From positions 1,240,001 to 1,304,000 of the forward strand of contig CM072870.1 of assembly GCA_036937835.1 (NCBI GenBank): a stretch of DNA of 64,000 bases. The letters are read 5' to 3'. Position numbers and translations under genes: made by a program. The DNA is from Pampus argenteus. Its lineage: Eukaryota > Chordata > Actinopteri > Scombriformes > Stromateidae. Positions 25,401-38,460 of this stretch are shown here, in pieces. The notes beneath the pieces are model-generated. The model was given only the letters and a program-made list of their open reading frames with translations, had not been told where the DNA came from and searched no databases. Positions within the stretch are counted from its first letter, which is position 1. Each line of letters starts with the position of its first letter.

Positions 25401-27770
25401 CCAAAAAACTCACTTCTGAGAGCTTCCTGCAGCTTTTACTGTAACATTTGTAAAAATAGCTTTCTCTTGGCGAGAGAAGGCCAAAACTGACAACTATAGT
25501 TTTTCTTAAACAAGGAGTAATATTTTCAATCAAAATCATGTTTGCCATCAACAGGTAACTGATTTCTAATGATTAGGACCAAAAAACTCACTTCTGAGAG
25601 CTTCCTGCAGCTTTTACTGTAACATTTGTAAAAATAGCTTTCTCTCGGCGAGAGAAGGCCAAAACTGACAACTATAGTTTTTCTTAAACAAGGAGCAATA
25701 TTTTCAATCAAAACCATGTTTTCCATCAACAAGTAACTGATATCTAATGATTAGGACCAAAAAACTCACTTCTGAGAGCTTCCTGCAGCTTTTACTGTAA
25801 CATTTGTAAAAATAGCTTTCTCTCGGCGAGAGAAGCCCAAAACTGACAACTATAGTTTTTCTTAAACAAGGAGCAATATTTTCAATCAAAACCATGTTTG
25901 CCATCAACAAGTAACTGATTTCTAATGATTAGGACCAAAAAACTCACTTCTGAGAGCTTCCTGCAGCTTTTACTGTAACATTTGTAAAAATAGCTTTGTC
26001 TCAGGCCAAAACTGACAACTACAGTTTTTCTTAAACAAGGAGCAATATTTTCAATCAAAACCATGTTTGCCATCAACAAGTAACTGATTTCTAATGTTTA
26101 GGACCAAAAAACTCACATCTGAGAGCTTCCTGCAGCTTTTACTGTAACAATTGTAAAAAATAGTTTTCTCTCTGCGAGAGAAGGCCAAAACTGACAACTA
26201 CAGTTTTTCTTAAACAAGGAGCAATATTTTCAATCAAAACCATGTTTGCCATCAACAAGTAACTGATTTCTAATGATTAGGACCAAAAAAACTCACTTCT
26301 GAGAGCTTCCTGTAGCTTTTACTGTAACATTTGTAAAAATAGCTTTCTCTCAGGCCAAAACTGACAACTACAGTTTTTCTTAAACAAGGAGCAATATTTT
26401 CAATCAAAACCATGTTTGCCATCAACAAGTAACTGATTTCTAATGTCTAGGACCAAAAAACTCACTTCTGAGAGCTTCCTGCAGCTTTTACTGTAACATT
26501 TGTAAATATAGCTTTCTCTCAGGCCAAAACTGACAACTACAGTTTTTCTTAAACAAGGAGCAATATTTTCAATCAAAACCATGTTTGCCATCAACAAGTA
26601 ACTGATTTCTAATGATTAGGACCAAAAAACTCACATCTGAGAGCTTCCTGCAGCTTTTACTGTAACAATTGTAAAAAATAGTTTTCTCTCTGCGAGAGAA
26701 GGCCAAAACTGACAACTACAGTTTTTCTTAAACAAGGAGCAATATTTTCGATCAAAACCATGTTTGCCATCAACAAGTAAGTGATTTCTAATGATTAGGA
26801 CCAAAAAACTCACTTCTGAGAGCTTCCTGCAGCTTTTACTGTAACATTTGTAAAAATAGCTTTCTCTCAGGCTAAAACTGACAACTACAGTTTTTCTTAA
26901 ACAAGGAACAATATTTTCAATCAAAACCATGTTTGCCATCAACAAGTAACTGATTTCTAATGATTAGGACCCAAAAACTTACTTCTGAGAGCTTCCGCAG
27001 CTTTTACTGTAACATTTGTAAAAATAGCTTTCTCTCAGGCCAAAACTGACAACTACAGTTTTTCTTAAACAAGGAGCAATATTTTCAATCAAAACCATGT
27101 TTGCCATCAACAAGTAACTGATTTCTAATGATTAGGACCAAAAAAACTCACTTCTGAGAGCTTCCTGCAGCTTTTACTGTAACATTTGTAAAAATAGCTT
27201 TGTCTCAGGCCAAAACTGACAACTACAGTTTTTCTTGAACAAGGAGCAATATTTTCAATCAAAACCATGTTTGCCATCAACAAGTAACTGATTTCTAATG
27301 ATTAGGACCAAAAAACTCACATCTGAGAGCTTCCTGCAGCTTTTACTGTAACAATTGTAAAAAATAGTTTTCTCTCTGCGAGAGAAGGCCAAAACTGACA
27401 ACTACAGTTTTTCTTAAACAAGGAGCAATATTTTCAATCCAAACCATGTTTGCTATCAACAAGTAACTGATTTCTAATGATTAGGACCAAAAAACTCACT
27501 TCTGAGAGCTTCCTGTAGCTTTTACTGTAACATTTGTAAAAATAGCTTTCTCTCAGGCCAAAACTGACAACTACAGTTTTTCTTAAACAAGGAACAATAT
27601 TTTCAATCAAAACCATGTTTGCCATCAACAAGTAACTGATTTCTAATGATTAGGACCCAAAAACTCACTTCTGAGAGCTTCCGCAGCTTTTACTGTAACA
27701 TTTGTAAAAATAGCTTTCTCTCAGGCCAAAACTGACAACTACAGTTTTTCTTAAACAAGGAGCAATATTT

Positions 27771-28661
27771 TCAATCAAAACCATGTTTGCCATCAACAAG
27801 TAACTGATTTCTAATGATTAGGACCAAAAAACTCACTTCTGAGAGCTTCCTGCAGCTTTTACTGTAACATTTGTAAAAATAGCTTTCTCTCGGCGAGAGA
27901 AGGCCAAAACTGACAACTATAGTTTTTCTTAAACAAGGAGCAATATTTTCAATCAAAACCATGTTTGCCATCAACAAGTAACTGATTTCTAATGATTAGG
28001 ACCAAAAAACTCACTTCTGAGAGCTTCCTGCAGCTTTTACTGTAACATTTGTAAAAATAGCTTTCTCTCGGCGAGAGAAGGCCAAAACTGACAACTATAG
28101 TTTTTCTTAAACAAGGAGCAATATTTTCAATCAAAACCATGTTTGCCATCAACAAGTAACTGCTTTCTAATGATTAGGACCAAAAAACTCACTTCTGAGA
28201 GCTTCCTGCAGCTTTTACTGTAACATTTGTAAAAATAGCTTTCTCTCGGCGAGAGAAGGCCAAAACTGACAACTATAGTTTTTCTTAAACAAGGAGCAAT
28301 ATTTTCAATCAAAACCATGTTTGCCATCAACAAGTAACTGATTTCTAATGATTAGGACCAAAAAACTCACTTCTGAGAGCTTCCTGCAGCTTTTACTGTA
28401 ACATTTGTAAAAATAGCTTTCTCTTGGCGAGAGAAGGCCAAAACTGACAACTATAGTTTTTCTTAAACAAGGAGTAATATTTTCAATCAAAATCATGTTT
28501 GCCATCAACAGGTAACTGATTTCTAATGATTAGGACCAAAAAACTCACTTCTGAGAGCTTCCTGCAGCTTTTACTGTAACAATTGTAAAAAATAGCTTTC
28601 TCTCGGCGAGAGAAGGCCAAAACTGACAACTATAGTTTTTCTTAAACAAGGAGCAATATTT
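27771..28661 (-). repeat. B island inside A territory
   Basis: Five long B-type units are embedded in A territory. The first four match 24814-25560 at a constant displacement of 2957 bases, including the rare CTCTTGGCGAGAG and AATCATG changes. The island therefore looks like a copy of that stretch. Its last unit (28484-28661) is a hybrid: it has AACAATTGTAAAAAATAG, an A-territory long-unit marker, joined to CTCTCGGCGAGAG and CTATAG, which are B markers. Confidence 0.85.
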
Positions 28662-31574
28662 TCAATCAAAACCATGTTTGCTATCAACAAGTAACTGATT
28701 TCTAATGATTAGGACCAAAAAACTCACTTCTGAGAGCTTCCTGTAGCTTTTACTGTAACATTTGTAAAAATAGCTTTCTCTCAGGCCAAAACTGACAACT
28801 ACAGTTTTTCTTAAACAAGGAACAATATTTTCAATCAAAACCATGTTTGCCATCAACAAGTAACTGATTTCTAATGATTAGGACCCAAAAACTCACTTCT
28901 GAGAGCTTCCGCAGCTTTTACTGTAACATTTGTAAAAATAGCTTTCTCTCAGGCCAAAACTGACAACTACAGTTTTTCTTAAACAAGGAGCAATATTTTC
29001 AATCAAAACCATGTTTGCCATCAACAAGTAACTGATTTCTAATGATTAGGACCAAAAAAACTCACTTCTGAGAGCTTCCTGCAGCTTTTACTGTAACATT
29101 TGTAAAAATAGCTTTGTCTCAGGCCAAAACTGACAACTACAGTTTTTCTTGAACAAGGAGCAATATTTTCAATCAAAACCATGTTTGCCATCAACAAGTA
29201 ACTGATTTCTAATGATTAGGACCAAAAAACTCACATCTGAGAGCTTCCTGCAGCTTTTACTGTAACAATTGTAAAAAATAGTTTTCTCTCTGCGAGAGAA
29301 GGCAAAAACTGACAACTACAGTTTTTCTTAAACAAGGAGCAATATTTTCAATCCAAACCATGTTTGCTATCAACAAGTAACTGATTTCTAATGATTAGGA
29401 CCAAAAAACTCACTTCTGAGAGCTTCCTGTAGCTTTTACTGTAACATTTGTAAAAATAGCTTTCTCTCAGGCCAAAACTGACAACTACAGTTTTTCTTAA
29501 ACAAGGAACAATATTTTCAATCAAAACCATGTTTGCCATCAACAAGTAACTGATTTCTAATGATTAGGACCCAAAAACTCACTTCTAAGAGCTTCCGCAG
29601 CTTTTACTGTAACATTTGTAAAAATAGCTTTCTCTCAGGCCAAAACTGACAACTACAGTTTTTCTTAAACAAGGAGCAATATTTTCAATCAAAACCATGT
29701 TTGCCATCAACAAGTAACTGATTTCTAATGATTAGGACCAAAAAAACTCACTTCTGAGAGCTTCCTGCAGCTTTTACTGTAACATTTGTAAAAATAGCTT
29801 TGTCTCAGGCCAAAACTGACAACTACAGTTTTTCTTGAACAAGGAGCAATATTTTCAATCAAAACCATGTTTGCCATCAACAAGTAACTGATTTCTAATG
29901 ATTAGGACCAAAAAACTCACATCTGAGAGCTTCCTGCAGCTTTTACTGTAACAATTGTAAAAAATAGTTTTCTCTCTGCGAGAGAAGGCCAAAACTGACA
30001 ACTACAGTTTTTCTTAAACAAGGAGCAATATTTTCAATCCAAACCATGTTTGCTATCAACAAGTAACTGATTTCTAATGATTAGGACCAAAAAACTCACT
30101 TCTGAGAGCTTCCTGTAGCTTTTACTGTAACATTTGTAAAAATAGCTTTCTCTCAGGCCAAAACTGACAACTACAGTTTTTCTTAAACAAGGAGCAATAT
30201 TTTCGATCAAAACCATGTTTGCCATCAACAAGTAAGTGATTTCTAATGATTAGGACCAAAAAACTCATTTCTGAGAGCTTCCTGCAGCTTTTACTGTAAC
30301 ATTTGTAAAAATAGCTTTCTCTCAGGCTAAAACTGACAACTACAGTTTTTCTTAAACAAGGAACAATATTTTCAATCAAAACCATGTTTGCCATCAACAA
30401 GTAACTGATTTCTAATGATTAGGACCCAAAAACTCACTTCTGAGAGCTTCCGCAGCTTTTACTGTAACATTTGTAAAAATAGCTTTCTCTCAGGCCAAAA
30501 CTGACAACTACAGTTTTTCTTAAACAAGGAGCAATATTTTCAATCAAAACCATGTTTGCCATCAACAAGTAACTGATTTCTAATGATTAGGACCAAAAAA
30601 ACTCACTTCTGAGAGCTTCCTGCAGCTTTTACTGTAACATTTGTAAAAATAGCTTTGTCTCAGGCCAAAACTGACAACTACAGTTTTTCTTGAACAAGGA
30701 GCAATATTTTCAATCAAAACCATGTTTGCCATCAACAAGTAACTGATTTCTAATGATTAGGACCAAAAAACTCACATCTGAGAGCTTCCTGCAGCTTTTA
30801 CTGTAACAATTGTAAAAAATAGTTTTCTCTCTGCGAGAGAAGGCCAAAACTGACAACTACAGTTTTTCTTAAACAAGGAGCAATATTTTCAATCCAAACC
30901 ATGTTTGCTATCAACAAGTAACTGATTTCTAATGATTAGGACCAAAAAACTCACTTCTGAGAGCTTCCTGTAGCTTTTACTGTAACATTTGTAAAAATAG
31001 CTTTCTCTCAGGCCAAAACTGACAACTACAGTTTTTCTTAAACAAGGAACAATATTTTCAATCAAAACCATGTTTGCCATCAACAAGTAACTGATTTCTA
31101 ATGATTAGGACCCAAAAACTCACTTCTGAGAGCTTCCGCAGCTTTTACTGTAACATTTGTAAAAATAGCTTTCTCTCAGGCCAAAACTGACAACTACAGT
31201 TTTTCTTAAACAAGGAGCAATATTTTCAATCAAAACCATGTTTGCCATCAACAAGTAACTGATTTCTAATGATTAGGACCAAAAAAACTCACTTCTGAGA
31301 GCTTCCTGCAGCTTTTACTGTAACATTTGTAAAAATAGCTTTGTCTCAGGCCAAAACTGACAACTACAGTTTTTCTTAAACAAAGAGCAATATTTTCAAT
31401 CAAAACCATGTTTGCCATCAACAAGTAACTGATTTCTAATGATTAGGACCAAAAAACTCACATCTGAGAGCTTCCTGCAGCTTTTACTGTAACAATTGTA
31501 AAAAATAGTTTTCTCTCTGCGAGAGAAGGCCAAAACTGACAACTACAGTTTTTCTTAAACAAGGAGCAATATTT
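28662..31574 (-). repeat. 686-bp four-unit higher-order repeat, four copies
   Basis: The order V, CCGCAG, GTCTC/GAACAAGG, TGC-palindrome (169, 168, 171 and 178 bases) starts at 28662, 29348, 30034 and 30889. The third copy is 855 bases long because one extra unit (CGATC, GTAAGTG, CTCATTTCTGAG) sits after its V unit. The first copy starts with AATCAAAACC where the others have AATCCAAACC, consistent with a join to the hybrid unit on its left. This is the clearest short higher-order repeat in the window. Confidence 0.88.
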
Positions 31575-31764
31575 TCAATCAAAACCATGTTTGCCATCAA
31601 CAAGTAACTGATTTCTAATGATTAGGACCAAAAAACTCACTTCTGAGAGCTTCCTGCAGCTTTTACTGTAACATTTGTAAAAATAGCTTTCTCTCAGCCC
31701 AAAACTGACAACTACAGTTTTTCTTAAACAAGGAGCAATATTTTCAATCAAAACCATGTTTTCC

Positions 31765-34700
31765 ATCAACAAGTAACTGATTTCTAATGATTAGGACCAA
31801 AAAACTCACTTCTGAGAGCTTCCTGCAGCTTTTACTGTAACATTTGTAAAAATAGCTTTGTCTCAGGCCAAAACTGACAACTACAGTTTTTCTTAAACAA
31901 GGAGCAATATTTTCAATCAAAACCATGTTTGCCATCAACAAGTAACTGATTTCTAATGATTAGGACCAAAAAACTCACTTCTGAGAGATTCCTGCAGCTT
32001 TTACTGTAACATTTGTAAAAATAGCTTTCTCTCGGCGAGAGAAGGCCAAAACTGACAACTATAGTTTTTCTTAAACAAGGAGCCATATTTTCAATCAAAA
32101 CCATGTTTGCCATCAACAAGTAACTGATTTCTAATGATTAGGAACAAAAAACTCACATCTGAGAGCTTCCTGCAGCTTTTACTGTAACAATTGTAAAAAA
32201 TAGTTTTCTCTCTGCGAGAGAAGGCCAAAACTGACAACTACAGTTTTTCTTAAACAAGGAGCAATATTTTCAATCAAAACCATGTTTGCCATCAACAAGT
32301 AACTGATTTCTAATGATTAGGACCAAAAAACTCACTTCTGAGAGCTTCCTGCAGCTTTTACTGTAACATTTGTAAAAATAGCTTTGTCTCAGGCCAAAAC
32401 TGACAACTACAGTTTTTCTTGAACAAGGAGCAATATTTTCAATCAAAACCATGTTTGCCATCAAAAGTAACTGATTTCTAATGATTAGGACCAAAAAACT
32501 CACATCTGAGAGCTTCCTGCAGCTTTTACTGTAACAATTGTAAAAAATAGTTTTCTCTCTGCGAGAGACGGCCAAAACTGACAACTACAGTTTTTCTTAA
32601 ACAAGGAGCAATATTTTCAATCAAAACCATGTTTGCCATCAACAAGTAACTGATTTCTAATGATTAGGACCAAAAAACTCACTTCTGAGAGCTTCCTGCA
32701 GCTTTTACTGTAACATTTGTAAAAATAGCTTTCTCTCAGCCCAAAACTGACAACTACAGTTTTTCTTAAACAAGGAGCAATATTTTCAATCAAAACCATG
32801 TTTTCCATCAACAAGTAACTGATTTCTAATGATTAGGACCAAAAAACTCACTTCTGAGAGCTTCCTGCAGCTTTTACTGTAACATTTGTAAAAAATAGCT
32901 TTGTCTCAGGCCAAAACTGACAACTACAGTTTTTCTTAAACAAGGAGCAATATTTTCAATCAAAACCATGTTTGCCATCAACAAGTAACTGATTTCTAAT
33001 GATTAGGACCAAAAAACTCACTTCTGAGAGATTCCTGCAGCTTTTACTGTAACATTTGTAAAAATAGCTTTCTCTCGGCGAGAGAAGGCCAAAACTGACA
33101 ACTATAGTTTTTCTTAAACAAGGAGCCATATTTTCAATCAAAACCATGTTTGCCATCAACAAGTAACTGATTTCTAATGATTAGGACCAAAAAACTCACT
33201 TCTGAGAGCTTCCTGCAGCTTTTACTGTAACATTTGTAAAAATAGCTTTGTCTCAGGCCAAAACTGACAACTACAGTTTTTCTTAAACAAGGAGCAATAT
33301 TTTCAATCAAAACCATGTTTGCCATCAACAAGTAACTGATTTCTAATGATTAGGACCAAAAAACTCACATCTGAGAGCTTCCTGCAGCTTTTACTGTAAC
33401 AATTGTAAAAAATAGTTTTCTCTCTGCGAGAGAAGGCCAAAACTGACAACTACAGTTTTTCTTAAACAAGGAGCAATATTTTCAATCAAAACCATGTTTG
33501 CCATCAACAAGTAACTGATTTCTAATGATTAGGACCAAAAAACTCACTTCTGAGAGCTTCCTGCAGCTTTTACTGTAACATTTGTAAAAATAGCTTTGTC
33601 TCAGGCCAAAACTGACAACTACAGTTTTTCTTAAACAAGGAGCAATATTTTCAATCAAAACCATGTTTGCCATCAACAAGTAACTGATTTCTAATGATTA
33701 GGACCAAAAAACTCACTTCTGAGAGATTCCTGCAGCTTTTACTGTAACATTTGTAAAAATAGCTTTCTCTCGGCGAGAGAAGGCCAAAACTGACAACTAT
33801 AGTTTTTCTTAAACAAGGAGCCATATTTTCAATCAAAACCATGTTTGCCATCAACAAGTAACTGATTTCTAATGATTAGGAACAAAAAACTCACATCTGA
33901 GAGCTTCCTGCAGCTTTTACTGTAACAATTGTAAAAAATAGTTTTCTCTCTGCGAGAGAAGGCCAAAACTGACAACTACAGTTTTTCTTAAACAAGGAGC
34001 AATATTTTCAATCAAAACCATGTTTGCCATCAACAAGTAACTGATTTCTAATGATTAGGACCAAAAAACTCACTTCTGAGAGCTTCCTGCAGCTTTTACT
34101 GTAACATTTGTAAAAATAGCTTTGTCTCAGGCCAAAACTGACAACTACAGTTTTTCTTGAACAAGGAGCAATATTTTCAATCAAAACCATGTTTGCCATC
34201 AAAAGTAACTGATTTCTAATGATTAGGACCAAAAAACTCACATCTGAGAGCTTCCTGCAGCTTTTACTGTAACAATTGTAAAAAATAGTTTTCTCTCTGC
34301 GAGAGACGGCCAAAACTGACAACTACAGTTTTTCTTAAACAAGGAGCAATATTTTCAATCAAAACCATGTTTGCCATCAACAAGTAACTGATTTCTAATG
34401 ATTAGGACCAAAAAACTCACTTCTGAGAGCTTCCTGCAGCTTTTACTGTAACATTTGTAAAAATAGCTTTCTCTCAGCCCAAAACTGACAACTACAGTTT
34501 TTCTTAAACAAGGAGCAATATTTTCAATCAAAACCATGTTTTCCATCAACAAGTAACTGATTTCTAATGATTAGGACCAAAAAACTCACTTCTGAGAGCT
34601 TCCTGCAGCTTTTACTGTAACATTTGTAAAAAATAGCTTTGTCTCAGGCCAAAACTGACAACTACAGTTTTTCTTAAACAAGGAGCAATATTTTCAATCA

Positions 34701-35323
34701 AAACCATGTTTGCCATCAACAAGTAACTGATTTCTAATGATTAGGACCAAAAAACTCACTTCTGAGAGATTCCTGCAGCTTTTACTGTAACATTTGTAAA
34801 AATAGCTTTCTCTCGGCGAGAGAAGGCCAAAACTGACAACTATAGTTTTTCTTAAACAAGGAGCCATATTTTCAATCAAAACCATGTTTGCCATCAACAA
34901 GTAACTGATTTCTAATGATTAGGACCAAAAAACTCACTTCTGAGAGCTTCCTGCAGCTTTTACTGTAACATTTGTAAAAATAGCTTTGTCTCAGGCCAAA
35001 ACTGACAACTACAGTTTTTCTTAAACAAGGAGCAATATTTTCAATCAAAACCATGTTTGCCATCAACAAGTAACTGATTTCTAATGATTAGGACCAAAAA
35101 ACTCACATCTGAGAGCTTCCTGCAGCTTTTACTGTAACAATTGTAAAAAATAGTTTTCTCTCTGCGAGAGAAGGCCAAAACTGACAACTACAGTTTTTCT
35201 TAAACAAGGAGCAATATTTTCAATCAAAACCATGTTTGCCATCAACAAGTAACTGATTTCTAATGATTAGGACCAAAAAACTCACTTCTGAGAGCTTCCT
35301 GCAGCTTTTACTGTAACATTTGT
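31765..35323 (-). repeat. Tandem duplication, unit 1738 bp (10 satellite units)
   Basis: About 31765-33502 and 33503-35323 match at a displacement of 1738. Shared rare mutations include GAGAGATTCC (31986 and 33724), GGAACAAAAAAC (32142 and 33880), the one-base loss ATCAAAAGTAAC (32461 and 34199), CAGCCCAAAAC and CATGTTTTCC. The array resumes with different units at about 35323. I found almost no difference between the copies by eye, so this looks very recent. Confidence 0.88.
32270..32584 (-). other. Fused open frame caused by a one-base loss (not a gene)
   Basis: The change ATCAACAAGTAAC to ATCAAAAGTAAC near 32461 removes one base, so a 178-bp step becomes 177, a multiple of three. Two consecutive units are then read in one frame for 104 codons. 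The same fused frame appears at 34008-34322 because the 1738-bp duplication copied it. It illustrates that open-frame lengths here follow indels, not selection. Confidence 0.85.
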
Positions 35324-36245
35324 AAAAAATAGCTTTCTCTCAGGCCAAAACTGACAACTATAGTTTTTCTTAAACAAGGAGCCATATTTTCAATCAAAAC
35401 CATGTTTGCCATCAACAAGTAACTGATTTCTAATGATTAGGACCAAAAAACTCACTTCTGAGAGCTTCCTGCAGCTTTTACTGTAACATTTGTAAAAATA
35501 GCTTTGTCTCAGGCCAAAACTGACAACTACAGTTTTTCTTAAACAAGGAGCAATATTTTCAATCAAAACCATGTTTGCCATCAACAAGTAACTGATTTCT
35601 AATGATTAGGACCAAAAAACTCACATCTGAGAGCTTCCTGCAGCTTTTACTGTAACAATTGTAAAAAATAGTTTTCTCTCTGCGAGAGAAGGCCAAAATT
35701 GACAACTACAGTTTTTCTTAAACAAGGAGCAATATTTTCAATCAAAACCATGTTTGCCATCAACAAGTAACTGATTTCTAATGATTAGGACCAAAAAACT
35801 CACTTCTGAGAGCTTCCTGCAGCTTTTACTGTAACATTTGTAAAAAATAGCTTTCTCTCAGGCCAAAACTGACAACTATAGTTTTTCTTAAACAAGGAGC
35901 CATATTTTCAATCAAAACCATGTTTGCCATCAACAAGTAAGTGATTTCTAATGATTAGGACCAAAAAACTCACTTCTGAGAGCTTCCTGCTGCTTTTACT
36001 GTAACATTTGTAAAAATAGCTTTGTCTGAGGCCAAAACTGACAACTACAGTTTTTCTTAAACAAGGAGCAATATTTTCGATCAAAACCATGTTTGCCATC
36101 AACAAGTAACTGATTTCTAATGATTAGGACCAAAAAACTCACTTCTGAGAGCTTCCTGCAGCTTTTACTGTAACATTTGTAAAAATAGCTTTGTCTCAGG
36201 CCAAAACTGACAACTACAGTTTTTCTTGAACAAGGAGCAATATTT

Positions 36246-36939
36246 TCAATCAAAACCATGTTTGCCATCAACAAGTAACTGATTTCTAATGATTAGGACC
36301 AAAAAACTCACATCTGAGAGCTTCCTGCAGCTTTTACTGTAACATTTGTAAAAATAGCTTTCTCTCGGCGAGAGAAGGCCAAAACTGACAACTATAGTTT
36401 TTCTTAAACAAGGAGCCATATTTTCAATCAAAACCATGTTTGCCATCAACAAGTAACTGATTTCTAATGATTAGGACCAAAAAACTCACTTCTGAGAGCT
36501 TCCTGCAGCTTTTACTGTAACATATGTAAAAATAGCTTTGTCTCAGGCCAAAACTGACAACTACAGTTTTTCTTAAACAAGGAGCAATATTTTCAATCAA
36601 AACCATGTTTGCCATCAACAAGTAACTGATTTCTAATGATTAGGACCAAAAAACTCACATCTGAGAGCTTCCTGCAGCTTTTACTGTAACATTTGTAAAA
36701 ATAGCTTTCTCTCGGCGAGAGAAGGCCAAAACTGACAACTATAGTTTTTCTTAAACAAGGAGCCATATTTTCAATCAAAACCATGTTTGCCATCAACAAG
36801 TAACTGATTTCTAATGATTAGGACCAAAAAACTCACTTCTGAGAGCTTCCTGCAGCTTTTACTGTAACATATGTAAAAATAGCTTTGTCTCAGGCCAAAA
36901 CTGACAACTACAGTTTTTCTTAAACAAGGAGCAATATTT
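36246..36939 (-). repeat. 347-bp two-unit tandem doublet
   Basis: A long B-type unit with CACATCTGAG followed by a short unit with the rare ACATATGTAAA is repeated once at a spacing of 347 bases (36246 and 36593). The private ATATG change in both copies (near 36522 and 36869) shows a recent duplication of this exact pair. Confidence 0.88.
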
Positions 36940-37349
36940 TCAATCAAAACCATGTTTGCCATCAACAAGTAACTGATTTCTAATGATTAGGACCAAAAAA
37001 CTCACTTCTGAGAGCTTCCTGCAGCTTTTACTGTAACATTTGTAAAAAAAATAGCTTTCTCTCAGGCCAAAACTGACAACTATAGTTTTTCTTAAACAAG
37101 GAGCAATATTTTCAATCAAAACCATGTTTGCCATCAACAAGTAACTGATTTCTAATGATTAGGACCAAAAAACTCACTTCTGAGAGCTTCCTGCAGCTTT
37201 TACTGTAACATTTGTAAAAAATAGCTTTCTCTCAGGCCAAAACTGACAACTATAGTTTTTCTTAAACAAGGAGCCATATTTTCAATCAAAACCATGTTTG
37301 CCATCAACAAGTAACTGATTTCTAATGATTAGGACCAAAAAACTCACTT

Positions 37350-38460
37350 CTGAGAGCTTCCTGCAGCTTTTACTGTAACATTTGTAAAAATAGCTTTGTC
37401 TCAGGCCAAAACTGACAACTACAGTTTTTCTTAAACAAGGAGCAATATTTTCAATCAAAACCATGTTTGCCATCAACAAGTAACTGATTTCTAATGATTA
37501 GGACCAAAAAACTCACTTCTGAGAGCTTCCTGCAGCTTTTACTGTAACATTTGTAAAAAATAGCTTTCTCTCAGGCCAAAACTGACAACTACAGTTTTTC
37601 TTAAACAAGGAGCAATATTTTCGATCAAAACCATGTTTGCCATCAACAAGTAAGTGATTTCTAATGATTAGGACCAAAAAACTCACTTCTGAGAGCTTCC
37701 TGCTGCTTTTACTGTAACATTTGTAAAAATAGCTTTGTCTGAGGCCAAAACTGACAACTACAGTTTTTCTTAAACAAGGAGCAATATTTTCGATCAAAAC
37801 CATGTTTGCCATCAACAAGTAACTGATTTCTAATGATTAGGACCAAAAAACTCACTTCTGAGAGCTTCCTGCAGCTTTTACTGTAACATTTGTAAAAATA
37901 GCTTTCTCTCAGGCTAAAACTGACAACTACAGTTTTTCTTAAACAAGGAACAATATTTTAAATCAAAACCATGTTTGCCATCAACAAGTAACTGATTTCT
38001 AATGATTAGGACCCAAAAACTCACTTCTGAGAGCTTCCGCAGCTTTTACTGTAACATTTGTAAAAATAGCTTTCTCTCAGGCCAAAACTGACAACTACAG
38101 TTTTTCTTAAACAAGGAGCAATATTTTCAATCAAAACCATGTTTGCCATCAACAAGTAACTGATTTCTAATGATTAGGACCAAAAAAAACTCACTTCTGA
38201 GAGCTTCCTGCAGCTTTTACTGTAACATTTGTAAAAATAGCTTTGTCTCAGGCCAAAACTGACAACTACATTTTTCTTGAACAAGGAGCAATATTTTCAA
38301 TCAAAACCATGTTTGCCATCAACAAGTAACTGATTTCTAATGATTAGGACCAAAAAACTCACATCTGAGAGCTTCCTGCAGCTTTTACTGTAACAATTGT
38401 AAAAAATAGTTTTCTCTCTGCGAGAGACGGCCAAAAGTGACAACTACAGTTTTTCTTAAA
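37350..38460 (-). repeat. Copied segment matching 7460-8570 and 40440-41550
   Basis: This stretch is colinear with 7460-8570 (displacement 29892) and 40440-41550 (displacement 3089). It contains GTAAGTGATTT, CTGCTGC, GGCTAAAAC, TTTTAAATC, CCGCAG and the long A run in the same order. It shows that the two A territories, separated by the first B block, share ancestry at the level of multi-unit modules. Confidence 0.8.

Larger units (their letters stand above)
21480..25881 (-). repeat. B-block copied segment, shorter copy
   Basis: This segment is related to about 42100-48100. Landmarks shared in order are two TTTCTGCAG palindrome units (displacement 20627), TTGTCAATC (20796), the ACCAATAAAC unit (21161), TCGACGAGAGAAG (21161), TTTTTGCAG with TTGTCAATTAAAACC (20983), TAATAATTTGG (21517) and TGATATC (22230). 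The displacement changes by about one or more units at each step, so the two copies differ by whole-unit gains and losses. Confidence 0.83.
21804..25881 (-). repeat. B territory, first block (mostly 178-bp units)
   Basis: This is a homogeneous run of long units with CTATAG and the CTCTCGGCGAGAG palindrome, following two TTTCTGCAG long units (about 21.5-21.8 kb). The first GGCGAGAG is near 22093 and the last near 25830. Short units occur only at the left edge. Distinctive private variants help to trace it: CTAATAATTTGG near 24678, AAGGATAAT near 24805 (loss of one base of GAGTAAT), TGATATCTAATG near 25739, and CTCTTGGCGAGAG near 25466. A related copy lies at about 42.1-48.1 kb. Confidence 0.9.
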
